Shown: in pieces, positions 17,640 through 25,446 of the stretch | Position numbering within the stretch: the first letter of the stretch is position 1 | How the letters are laid out: each line of letters opens with the position of its first letter | Origin: Paenibacillus segetis | GTDB lineage: Bacteria; Bacillota; Bacilli; Paenibacillales; Paenibacillaceae | Direction of reading: 5' to 3' | Length of the DNA: 64,000 nt | Assembly (NCBI RefSeq): GCF_014639155.1 | Contig: NZ_BMFT01000001.1 | Span: forward strand, 1,116,001 to 1,180,000 | Position numbers and translations under genes: made by a program | Notes under the pieces: generated by a model | What the model saw: only the letters and a program-made list of their open reading frames with translations | Databases searched by the model: none | What the model was told of the DNA's origin: nothing

Positions 17640-18455
17640 ATGTTCGTGCAGCAAGCCATCGCAATATTAGACTCGGGAGTAGGAGGCTTAACTGTTGCTA
17701 AAGAAGTTATGAGACAACTTCCCCGGGAGAAAATTATTTATTTTGGAGATTCGGCCCGTGCTCCTTATGGTCCTAGGTCCCCTGAAGAAGTTACCTTGTT
17801 TACCGAGCAGATCGTAGATTATTTGATTCAATTTGATCCGAAGATGATCGTGATTGCCTGCAACACGGCAACGGCGTCTGCACTGAATTATATTAAAGAG
17901 AAAGTAAAGATTCCCGTGATTGGAGTTATCCATCCTGGTGCAAGGGCTGCTATTAGTGCGACCAAGACAGGGAAGATTGGGATCATCGGTACGATCGGCA
18001 CCGTTCAAAGTGGCGCATACCCGATGGCGTTGAAGGAGCTAAATCCGGTTATTGATGTTTATAGTGAAGCATGTCCAGCACTTGTTCCCCTTGTGGAGCA
18101 TGGCTTGTACGAAACGCCTGAAGCATTAGAAACTGTTCGGGATTCTCTTAAAGAGATGAAGGAGCATCCCATTGATTGTCTAATTTTAGGCTGCACTCAT
18201 TATCCGTTTCTTAAGCAGAGAATCAAAGAAGTCATGGGACCGAAAGTAAAACTGATTAGTTCAGCCGATGAAACGGCAAGGGAGATCAGCACCGTGTTGT
18301 ATCAGAAAGGGAAATTGGCTCGGGGCAATGATCTTCCCATTCATCAATTCATTTGTAGCGGTGATGCCGAAATGTTTCGGAAAATCGCTTGTCAGTGGCT
18401 TGGAGATCAGATCGAACTTACACCCATCGTATGGCAGGTCGCCAATCCTTCATGA
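17640..18455 (+). CDS. murI: Glutamate racemase
   Basis: A 271-residue cofactor-independent racemase making D-glutamate for peptidoglycan. The two catalytic cysteines are in VIACNTATASALN (about residue 74) and LGCTHYPFL (about residue 185); the N-terminal block is AILDSGVGGLTV and the loop YFGDSARAPYG is intact. The ATG has GGAAG only 4 bases upstream; the GTG at 17646 is an alternative start. An imperfect inverted repeat CTTTATG-n9-CATAAAG (17578-17600) is in the leader. A terminator closes the gene. Confidence 0.95.
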   Translation: MFVQQAIAILDSGVGGLTVAKEVMRQLPREKIIYFGDSARAPYGPRSPEEVTLFTEQIVDYLIQFDPKMIVIACNTATASALNYIKEKVKIPVIGVIHPGARAAISATKTGKIGIIGTIGTVQSGAYPMALKELNPVIDVYSEACPALVPLVEHGLYETPEALETVRDSLKEMKEHPIDCLILGCTHYPFLKQRIKEVMGPKVKLISSADETAREISTVLYQKGKLARGNDLPIHQFICSGDAEMFRKIACQWLGDQIELTPIVWQVANPS

Positions 18456-18470
18456 TTTTCATAGCAAACT

Positions 18471-18507
18471 ACCTTTGGACGGATGTTCTCCGCCAAAGGT
18501 TTTTTTA
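18471..18507 (+). terminator. Terminator after murI
   Basis: ACCTTTGG(a)CGGA pairs with TCCGCCAAAGGT over a short loop, followed by seven T. Confidence 0.9.
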
Positions 18508-18631
18508 TAACAATAAAGCGGCGCTTTTTAGCTGGAAGTAATGGGTTTTACCTGATGAAGGAATAACTCCCAACTTTTATGTATACGCTTCCTTTTTGGG
18601 GTATATAAATAATGACGAAAGGGGGATCAGT

Positions 18632-19261
18632 ATGCAAATCATTGCGATGCTTACCATGTTGATCGATCACGTCGGGCTCTTATTCTTTCCAGATCAGGTT
18701 CTATGGAGAATGATTGGCCGAATTGCATTTCCCCTCTATGCTTACGCATTGGTACAGGGATATCTTCATACATCGTCATATCCAAAATACGTGTTTCGAC
18801 TGTTCTGTATTGCGGCACTATCGCAGATTCCTTATCAATTAGCCTTTGGTACGAATGGATTAAACGTTGTTGCATCCTTTTTGATTGCGATGTTCTTACT
18901 TCGTTTACTTCGCGCAATACCATCAGGCGTTGTATCTACTTTACTTATTGCAACGGTATGTATATTTCTAGAGGTATTTCCTTTTGAATATGGGGCATAT
19001 GGACTGTTACTTGTGCTTATATTCAGATATGCGAGATCTCACCAGATTCTGATCATGCATTTGTTGCTTAATTTGACCTATTTGCTTGTCTACGGATGGG
19101 TAATTCAGATGTTCAGTATCATCCCTACGATTCTTATTGCATATGGACCTGGAGTATGGAGGAGGTTAGAATCACGAACCTTGCCAGGGTGGATATGGCG
19201 GTTCTTTTATCCTGTTCATCTTGCCGCTTTGGTCATCATAGGATACTTTATCGGAAAATAA
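18632..19261 (+). CDS. TraX family integral membrane protein
   Basis: A 209-residue membrane protein with six or more hydrophobic helices. The N-terminal signature (IAMLTMLIDHVGLLFFPD, then GRIAFPLYAYALVQGY) matches TraX proteins. In F plasmids TraX acetylates pilin; chromosomal Firmicute relatives have no known role and no conjugation genes are nearby. ATG 18632 has AAAGGGGG 6 bases upstream; an upstream in-frame extension to 18596 lacks support. The peptidase gene follows after 12 bases, probably in one transcript. Confidence 0.82.
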   Translation: MQIIAMLTMLIDHVGLLFFPDQVLWRMIGRIAFPLYAYALVQGYLHTSSYPKYVFRLFCIAALSQIPYQLAFGTNGLNVVASFLIAMFLLRLLRAIPSGVVSTLLIATVCIFLEVFPFEYGAYGLLLVLIFRYARSHQILIMHLLLNLTYLLVYGWVIQMFSIIPTILIAYGPGVWRRLESRTLPGWIWRFFYPVHLAALVIIGYFIGK

Positions 19262-19273
19262 AGGGGGGATCAA

Positions 19274-20191
19274 ATGATGTCTACAGCTAACGAGGATACG
19301 CAGACTATCATTTCAGTAAATGGTGGGTACCGGTACCTGGATTTCATCGCTCAATGTGATCGTCTTCTTGTAAGATACGATTTCCTCCGCAAAGAGGAAA
19401 TAGGCACCAGTGTAATGGGAAAATCAATTGTCGCATTGTTTCTTGGAACTGGAAAGGAGCAGGTGCATATCAATGCGGCGTTTCATGCCAATGAATGGAT
19501 CACAGCACCACTGTTGCTCCGATTTATCGAAGAGATTGCTCAGTCTGTTAGCTCAGAGGGGACCTTTGCTAAAGAGGCTATAACATGGTTAGAAAACGTT
19601 ACGATATGTGCTGTCCCGATGGTGAATCCTGATGGTGTAGATTTATCGCAGGATGGGATACCGCCTGATTGCATTTTGGCGCATGAATTGGCGGAGTGGA
19701 ACGGTGGTGATTGTGACTTTAGCCGCTGGAAAGCTAACATTCGTGGCGTAGATCTGAATGACCAGTTTCCTGCGTACTGGGAAGAAGAAGTAAGCCGCAG
19801 GGGAACAAGTGGGCCTGGACCACAGGATTATGGTGGTGTGAAGCCACTCTGCGAATCTGAGGCGATATGTCTTGCCGAGCTGACAAGATCTCGAAATTTC
19901 GATCGGGTTATGTCAATTCATACGCAAGGAAGAGAGTTGTATTGGAATTATAGAGAGATGGAGCCAGATGGAGCGGAAGAAATGGCCGCTCAGATCGCAG
20001 CGGCGGGGAAGTACCAGGCTATTAAGTTATCCGGAAGCGATGCGGGATATAAGGATTGGTTCATTCATGAGTTTAGACGTCCCGGATACACACTGGAAGC
20101 GGGAGAAGGGGTTAACCCACTTCCACCAGAACAATTTTTAGATATTTATGAAGAGGTAGCACCTATATTGGCTCAATTTGTTCGGGGATGA
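19274..20191 (+). CDS. M14 family zinc carboxypeptidase
   Basis: A 305-residue metallopeptidase. The first zinc pair His/Glu is in FHANEWI, the third ligand His in SIHTQGRELYWNY, and the catalytic Glu in YTLEAGEGVNPLP; the VNPDGVDL block is also present. The pattern resembles gamma-D-glutamyl-diaminopimelate peptidases of Bacillales (ENP I/YqgT type), which cut cell-wall peptides. There is no signal peptide or LysM domain, so it probably processes recycled muropeptides in the cytoplasm. AAGGGGGG precedes the tandem ATG ATG. Confidence 0.83.
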   Translation: MMSTANEDTQTIISVNGGYRYLDFIAQCDRLLVRYDFLRKEEIGTSVMGKSIVALFLGTGKEQVHINAAFHANEWITAPLLLRFIEEIAQSVSSEGTFAKEAITWLENVTICAVPMVNPDGVDLSQDGIPPDCILAHELAEWNGGDCDFSRWKANIRGVDLNDQFPAYWEEEVSRRGTSGPGPQDYGGVKPLCESEAICLAELTRSRNFDRVMSIHTQGRELYWNYREMEPDGAEEMAAQIAAAGKYQAIKLSGSDAGYKDWFIHEFRRPGYTLEAGEGVNPLPPEQFLDIYEEVAPILAQFVRG

Positions 20192-20210
20192 CCCCGGATT
20201 GTATTTGTTT

Positions 20211-20236
20211 GGGGCGTCTATCGCCCCTATTTGTGC
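20211..20236 (+). terminator. Terminator after the M14 peptidase gene
   Basis: GGGGCG-TCTAT-CGCCCC hairpin followed by a broken T-rich tract. A second small hairpin CGGGG-ATGA-CCCCG (20183-20196) overlaps the stop codon. Confidence 0.5.
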
Positions 20237-20285
20237 ATTTTTAAAAAGAATGGGGTATCTTATATTGTAAAAGGAGGGTTTAGTC

Positions 20286-20525
20286 ATGAAATGGAGGAAA
20301 ATGTGGTCATTTCGCCGTTGGTTACATATATTTCGCCGTGTGCCCCCTTTGTTGGCCTCCTCACGAATACCCTTGATCGACAAGCTATTACTTGTCATTC
20401 CAGCCTTGATGTACTGGGTTCTCCCCGATTTATTGCCCCTAATACCGATAGACGATATGGCTGTTACTGCGTTGTTGATGAATTGGTTCGTCACTCGGGC
20501 AGAACGGAAGCATCCTTTAGCGTGA
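20286..20525 (+). CDS. Small DUF1232-like membrane protein
   Basis: A 79-residue protein with an arginine/tryptophan-rich N-terminus and one or two hydrophobic helices. The segment YWVLPDLLPLIPIDDMAVT resembles the DUF1232 (YkvA) core, where a DLxPxxxPxxxxDD pattern is conserved. AAAGGAGG lies just before the ATG, so this is a real gene. Its last 9 bases overlap the 3' end of the converging histidine kinase gene. Function unknown. Confidence 0.72.
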   Translation: MKWRKMWSFRRWLHIFRRVPPLLASSRIPLIDKLLLVIPALMYWVLPDLLPLIPIDDMAVTALLMNWFVTRAERKHPLA

Positions 20526-21839
20526 GTATACCCCGCTTGCCTGTGCTTCAGGTACTGATACGGGTGCTCTTTCAATATTAAAAAGAACAACTTCGATTTG
20601 AAACAGATTATTGTCATAAGAAATATTCGATAATCCATGACAGTCGTCTACGATTTTTTTAATATTTTTCAGACCAATACCATGAACTTGCCTGTTGGTC
20701 TTCGAAGTCCGAATCTCTCCCTTAGCATTGGTGCGAATCTCATGTACATACGGATTTTGAATACGAATGAACAAGCTTTCGTTAAGATATTGCATATGTA
20801 CTTTTATGTGGCGCTCTACATTCTCGTTCTCTTTACACGCTTCAATTGCATTATCTAATGCATTTCCTAGAATAACACTGATTGTTGTTGTATCAAGCTC
20901 CATCTGTGGTGGGATGTTTAAATCGAAAGTAACAGGGATGTGGTACTTTTCAGCGGTTTGTCTTTTGTAATTGAGAATGGAGTCAATAATTAAATTTCCA
21001 CTATGGCAGACTCCTACGGGGTGTTCCATACTACCAAGTAGTTTATCTAGTTCATGTAGATCCTTTTTTTCTACACCGGATTGTAGTTTTGCACGTAGTC
21101 CCACCAGGATATTTTTGAAGTCATGTTGAGACTTAAAAGACTCTTCTTGCATTTCTTTGGTCATAAGATATTGATTTACATAGTAAGCGTTTTGTTGTTC
21201 TAATAATTGGCTCTTACTCTTCGCAGATTGCACACATAAGACCCGGTCGCATAAGACAAATAATAGGATGTTTATGATAAGCAATCCACCGGAAGTGATG
21301 GAGAATAAGGCAGGATAAGTCCGAAAAAACAAGGAAGATGTTAATAGGGTTATACCCATAATGCTTATAAGCGGACAAAAGAACAAGAGTATCCAATACC
21401 AACTGGACAAACTCCCCTCGCCATATGAGGTAGTTATTCGCGTTGAAATTAACACCAGGATAAACATGAGAAGCTTTGAGAGAAACAGGTTAATAATATA
21501 TCCCTTTGATGAATATGTTGCTGGCATCACAACATCGCTAAGGAGTATAAGAGCTACGAGAAAAATCGCGGCACATATCCTCCATTTAAGACTTCCTTTA
21601 TAGAACAATGATAGCAGCACAATTAAACCGATATTCAGAGTGAGTTGAAATGCACCAGGTAATGGAACAAAGCGTAGGGCAGCGCTGCATGAAAAATATA
21701 TAGAATAGAGTAAGAACAGATGGGTCTTTCTTTCAATAAGGCACACAAAACAGTGACTGTAGAAATAATGAATAATGACGGACAGAAAGGGGAGCGTCGT
21801 TAAATAAAAGAGTTCTTCATAAAACACATTAGGTCCCAA
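20517..21839 (-). CDS. GHKL-domain sensor histidine kinase (AgrC/NatK-like)
   Basis: A 440-residue kinase. The first about 200 residues form about six membrane helices. The phospho-acceptor His lies in SQHDFKNILVGL, the ATP-binding N-box is GNALDNAIEACKE, and the G-box is GIGLKNIKKIV. It is of the family that senses peptides or membrane-acting compounds and pairs with LytTR regulators. The start is a TTG with AGGGGGGAT just before it, and it overlaps the upstream response regulator gene by 11 bases, so the two are co-translated. Confidence 0.88.
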   Translation of the reverse strand: MGPNVFYEELFYLTTLPFLSVIIHYFYSHCFVCLIERKTHLFLLYSIYFSCSAALRFVPLPGAFQLTLNIGLIVLLSLFYKGSLKWRICAAIFLVALILLSDVVMPATYSSKGYIINLFLSKLLMFILVLISTRITTSYGEGSLSSWYWILLFFCPLISIMGITLLTSSLFFRTYPALFSITSGGLLIINILLFVLCDRVLCVQSAKSKSQLLEQQNAYYVNQYLMTKEMQEESFKSQHDFKNILVGLRAKLQSGVEKKDLHELDKLLGSMEHPVGVCHSGNLIIDSILNYKRQTAEKYHIPVTFDLNIPPQMELDTTTISVILGNALDNAIEACKENENVERHIKVHMQYLNESLFIRIQNPYVHEIRTNAKGEIRTSKTNRQVHGIGLKNIKKIVDDCHGLSNISYDNNLFQIEVVLFNIERAPVSVPEAQASGVYSR

Positions 21840-22569
21840 TAAGATCCCCCCTGAACTTCAAATAATGCATTCTGACGGAGGCACTATTCTTCTCACTTAT
21901 AGGTAATTCTTTACCCGTCGTAAGCACGATCTTCCGACTACGTATTTCTTTAATAAAGTAAAAATTCACGATGTATGACTGATGTATCCTGATGAAATCG
22001 TGGGAAGGAAGCTTGTTCCCTTCTTCGTTTAATGTGCCATAATATTCGATTCTATCCTCTCTGGTGTTAACAATAACTTGTCTTATATGACTCTCTAAAA
22101 AGATGATGTCCCGGAAGGGTACCAAAACTTCTTTACCCTTTTGATGTACGGGGAGGAAGTTTATTTTGCCTTGTTGACGTTTGCGAATGGCTTTGTGAAT
22201 GCTAGGAATCAGTTTGTTATTAAAATTATCTTCCTCAATAGGCTTTTTAATAAAACCCGATGGTTGAACATCGAAAAGTTGCAGATGATATTCTTCATGA
22301 CTAGAGATATAGATAAGCTGCACAACATCATTCTCATCATTGGCCCTTAGCGTGTGCCCTGCGGTAATCCCATCCATACCTTCCATTTCAATATCCATAC
22401 AAATAATATCAAATGGACAACCTTTCTCCACTGCTCTAGCGAAGCTCTCACCTGAGTAGAAGATATGAACTTCTATTTGTTCAGAAAAGTTATTCTGAGT
22501 ATTCATTATCATCATTTCAATCTGCTGTGCTACCTTCATGTCATCATCGCAAATAGCGATATGAATCAT
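21829..22569 (-). CDS. LytTR family response regulator
   Basis: A 246-residue regulator. The receiver domain has IAICDDD at the start and phospho-acceptor Asp in ICMDIEMEGMDG; the switch Thr/Ser and Lys regions are YISSHEEY and FIKKPIEED. The C-terminal LytTR DNA-binding domain includes FRDIIFLESHIRQVIV and FIRIHQSYIVNF. The ATG at 22569 has GGAG 8 bases upstream; the in-frame extension to 22602 is not supported. It likely controls the divergent ABC transporter operon. Confidence 0.9.
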   Translation of the reverse strand: MIHIAICDDDMKVAQQIEMMIMNTQNNFSEQIEVHIFYSGESFARAVEKGCPFDIICMDIEMEGMDGITAGHTLRANDENDVVQLIYISSHEEYHLQLFDVQPSGFIKKPIEEDNFNNKLIPSIHKAIRKRQQGKINFLPVHQKGKEVLVPFRDIIFLESHIRQVIVNTREDRIEYYGTLNEEGNKLPSHDFIRIHQSYIVNFYFIKEIRSRKIVLTTGKELPISEKNSASVRMHYLKFRGDLIGT

Positions 22570-22791
22570 TTCATCACTCCGTTCAACAATCCCAGGCCTC
22601 AATTGGCGGAATTTGTATGTTATATGAATAATTCTATAGACACTTTAGGGAAAATCAAGCGAACCCTGAATGTACATTTTCTAAGCCTTAATAACGACAT
22701 AAACGACCCCAATTCTAACAATCCATACCTTTATTCAGTGAAATTATGCTAATTAGTTAGTTGGGAGTAATGAAGTAGAGGAGGATTTTAA

Positions 22792-23712
22792 TTGAGTTCA
22801 ACTATTTTTGAAGCCAAGGGACTAACCAAACGTTATGGATCATCTATTGTACTTCAGGATATCAATATGACAATCGATTCCGGTGATATATATGGTTTTG
22901 TTGGAGAAAATGGTGCCGGGAAAACCACTCTCATGAAAGTGATCGGCGGCTTGGTCCATCCGACAGGTGGCAAAATATCGTTGCTTGGGAAAAGTGACAA
23001 GAAAGATCTCAATTACGCTAGACGGCAGGTAGGATTTCTAATTGAAATGCCAGCCCTGTATCCTCATTTAAATGCGGAAGAAAATCTAACATTTTATTGC
23101 CGTGCTTTTGGTATTAAGGATGATCACAAACTGAGGATTGCTGATGTACTGCAGGCTGTAGCTTTGTTAGATGCTGGTAGCAAGAAAACGAGTGAGTATT
23201 CTCTGGGGATGCGACAACGTTTAGGACTGGCAATTGCTCTGCTTAACAATCCAAAATTTCTCGTATTAGATGAGCCTATCAATGGATTAGATCCTTCTGG
23301 GATCGTGGAAGTTAGAAAGATCATAGAGCGCTTAGTAAAAGAAAAAGGAGTTACTATTTTAATATCGAGCCATATTTTAAATGAGCTGCAACTGTTGGCC
23401 ACCAAATTTGGTTTTATCCATCATGGGCGGTTAATCAAAGAAATCTCTGCAGCTGAATTGCTGAAATCGGCGGAAACACGAATCTGTATTCAAACACCAA
23501 ATCCAGCCCTGGCTGCCCAAATCCTGAAGTATGAACTTCAATTGAAATCCATAGTGATCACTGAAGCTGGAGAAATTCAAATTCCTAAAGAAAATACGGA
23601 CCTAGAAAAACTGATGTCTATTCTTCTACAGAAGGGAATTCAAATGGAAGGAATCAACGTATCTACCCCTAATCTTGAAAACTACTACATGGATCTAATA
23701 GGAGGGGGCTAA
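22792..23712 (+). CDS. ABC transporter ATP-binding protein, BcrA type
   Basis: A 306-residue ATPase. Walker A is GENGAGKTT, the signature YSLGMRQRLGLA, Walker B FLVLDEPINGLDP and the H-loop His in ILISSHIL. The C-terminal about 85 residues are the accessory region of the BcrA/lantibiotic-immunity branch. The TTG start has AGAGGAGG 7 bases upstream. With the next gene it forms an exporter that typically protects against bacitracin-like or lantibiotic peptides. The two-component genes on the opposite strand are the likely regulators. Confidence 0.9.
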   Translation: MSSTIFEAKGLTKRYGSSIVLQDINMTIDSGDIYGFVGENGAGKTTLMKVIGGLVHPTGGKISLLGKSDKKDLNYARRQVGFLIEMPALYPHLNAEENLTFYCRAFGIKDDHKLRIADVLQAVALLDAGSKKTSEYSLGMRQRLGLAIALLNNPKFLVLDEPINGLDPSGIVEVRKIIERLVKEKGVTILISSHILNELQLLATKFGFIHHGRLIKEISAAELLKSAETRICIQTPNPALAAQILKYELQLKSIVITEAGEIQIPKENTDLEKLMSILLQKGIQMEGINVSTPNLENYYMDLIGGG

Positions 23713-23715
23713 CTC

Positions 23716-24513
23716 ATGAAAAATTTTCTGAATGGCCAAACTTTTTATTTGAAAAAGGATACAACTTTTCGAAGCATTTGCTTCATATTTCTTATTGGAA
23801 GCATTGCGCTGCTAGTTTTGACAGGATCAAAAGGCGGATGGGATATTAGTAGTCCAATGAAACCTTTAAGTATGGCTGCTTCTTTTTCGCTTTTTCTGTA
23901 TTTTGTTATTCCGATGCAAGCTTGTTTTTTTTCAACAGAGGGATTTGAATATGGATCAGTCAAAAATATTATCGCCTCAGGACAGAGTAGGACATCTTAT
24001 TTTATGGGGAAGTTTCTTTCGGAGATCAAAGTCATCATATGGTGTGTGCTCCAATTTACAGGTGTTTTCTATGTTTTGTATATGATGGTAACCCTAATTT
24101 TAGGCGCTCACATTGGAGATAACAGTCTAAGACAAGATGCAATAGCCGGATTTACTGCACTTGGTTTCAACATGATGTATTTGGCTGCCTACTCTGCCAT
24201 CGTCATGATGGTGGGGATGATTGTTAGAAAAACGGCTTCCGCGATACTCATCACTTTTGTCATCATATTCGGTGATTTTTTACTAAGTGGTTATCTTAGA
24301 GACTCTTCTTCTACTTTTTTGCGCATGGTTTCTAACAATACACTAATGACTCAGATCATGAAATTTTCCGGCATGTATGTTAAAGATTCTGAGCGAGTGT
24401 TGATAACAAGCATGAATGATTATGTCCACGTGGGTCTTATTCCAATGATCATCATAGCCATCTGTTTAACGGTAACCGTCATTTCTTTTGAGAAAAGAGA
24501 TATTCATACTTAA
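23716..24513 (+). CDS. ABC-2 type membrane permease
   Basis: A 265-residue integral membrane protein with six predicted helices, starting 3 bases after the ATPase stop; GGAGGGGG overlaps that stop. The block EGFEYGSVKNIIASGQSRTSY, with Gly-Ser and Lys-Asn after an acidic residue, is typical of ABC-2 permeases of bacteriocin-immunity and multidrug exporters. It should be the channel partner of the BcrA-like ATPase. Confidence 0.85.
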   Translation: MKNFLNGQTFYLKKDTTFRSICFIFLIGSIALLVLTGSKGGWDISSPMKPLSMAASFSLFLYFVIPMQACFFSTEGFEYGSVKNIIASGQSRTSYFMGKFLSEIKVIIWCVLQFTGVFYVLYMMVTLILGAHIGDNSLRQDAIAGFTALGFNMMYLAAYSAIVMMVGMIVRKTASAILITFVIIFGDFLLSGYLRDSSSTFLRMVSNNTLMTQIMKFSGMYVKDSERVLITSMNDYVHVGLIPMIIIAICLTVTVISFEKRDIHT

Positions 24514-24765
24514 TACGCTATCCCTGATTACGTTCAAGGGCTGATAAACTCAAAACAATAATTCTTATCGTAAGTACTTTTATGGTCTTACTTATCTTTT
24601 GTATACTTTTTGTCGGCATCAAGCGTGTTTGAACTTTAGACCCAGACATTCCTTCAAATATGGCCCATGAGGTAGTAAGTTTGGCTTTGCTGCTGCTTGC
24701 ACGTTCCGACATGTTTCTTTACAATAGGAATGTTAGGAAGTCCATTTGTGATAGGAGAGAACAAT

Positions 24766-25068
24766 ATGAGCGTCAAAATTACCCGCAATGCGGCGAAGGT
24801 GATAAAGAAAGAACTGGATAAGGAAGAGAACAAAGGATTAGCGCTGAAAGTATTCATCACTCATGCGCATGGTGATCATGCCCATTATGGACTTGATTTG
24901 GCCAAGGCAAGTGATAAGGATCATGTTGTTTCGACGGATAAAGAAATCGATGTAATTATTGATCCAAACGAACCACTCCTCGATGGTGTGAAGATTGATT
25001 ATCTATATTTCCCTGAAGAAGGTTTCGTTATTACCAATCCTTCCAAAGGAAATCACGGAGATCACTAA
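24766..25068 (+). CDS. HesB/IscA-like protein lacking all cysteines
   Basis: A 100-residue protein that follows the HesB/IscA fold pattern: KITRNAAKVIKKELD, then LALKVFI, a ligand loop, the DVIIDPNEPLLDGVKIDYL segment and FVITNPSK at the end. In A-type Fe-S carriers the loop and tail hold the cluster cysteines (GGCSG and CGCG-like). Here the loop is THAHGDHAHYGL and the tail NHGDH, with no Cys in the protein. AGGAGAG precedes the ATG at 24766. The histidines and aspartates could bind a different metal. Assignment to the family is by pattern only. Confidence 0.72.
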   Translation: MSVKITRNAAKVIKKELDKEENKGLALKVFITHAHGDHAHYGLDLAKASDKDHVVSTDKEIDVIIDPNEPLLDGVKIDYLYFPEEGFVITNPSKGNHGDH

Positions 25069-25144
25069 TTAGTTGGTCTAATATAAGGACAATCTAAATA
25101 GGAGCAATCTTATTTTTTCATCATAATAAAAGAAGGGATTCAAC

Positions 25145-25378
25145 ATGGCTAACGATATTCGCGTATGCGAAAAATGTAATCATATTCGTTTGAAGACGTT
25201 TATACCGAAATTACAGAAGCTCGCACCGGATGCGGAAATCACAATTGGTTGTAAATCTTATTGTGGACCCTGTGGCAAGCGACCCTTTGTTTACATTAAT
25301 GGCCGTTATTTAAGCGCGCCAACTGAAGACGAGGTGCTAGCCAAAGCCGCACCATTTGTGAAGAAACCGAAGGCATAA
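25145..25378 (+). CDS. DUF1450 family small protein (YuzB-like)
   Basis: A 77-residue protein with four cysteines in a CxxC-rich layout: VCEKCNH near the start and GCKSYCGPCGKRPFVYINGRY in the middle. This matches the DUF1450 family, thioredoxin-like in length and pattern. Function unknown; a redox or metal role is plausible. GAAGGGA precedes the ATG. It is followed by a terminator shared with the converging gene. Confidence 0.82.
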   Translation: MANDIRVCEKCNHIRLKTFIPKLQKLAPDAEITIGCKSYCGPCGKRPFVYINGRYLSAPTEDEVLAKAAPFVKKPKA

Positions 25379-25410
25379 ATTAATCATAGCTTCTGAGCAT
25401 AAATAATGAA

Positions 25411-25446
25411 CAAAAAGCGGCATCCTTTATGGATTGCCGCTTTTTG
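25411..25446. terminator. Bidirectional terminator between converging genes
   Basis: CAAAAAGCGGCA-TCC pairs with GGA-(T)-TGCCGCTTTTTG over the loop TTTAT. It works in both directions. The stop codon of the minus-strand LTA-synthase-type gene (25427-25429) lies in its loop, so the last codons of that gene form one arm. Confidence 0.88.

Noticed and set aside
22688-22708. Tandem AACGAC repeats as a LytTR binding site
   Set aside because: The repeats are 9 bases apart, while LytTR sites are 9-base elements about 21 bases apart start to start; the match to the consensus is poor.
22465-22752. 95-codon plus-strand frame overlapping the LytTR regulator gene
   Set aside because: It is antisense to the conserved receiver domain for much of its length and has no ribosome binding site, so it is a shadow frame.
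24841-24900. THAHGDHAHYG as a metallo-beta-lactamase HxHxDH site
   Set aside because: The motif fits by letter, but the protein has only 100 residues and its other blocks follow the IscA/HesB pattern. The other metallo-beta-lactamase motifs are absent.
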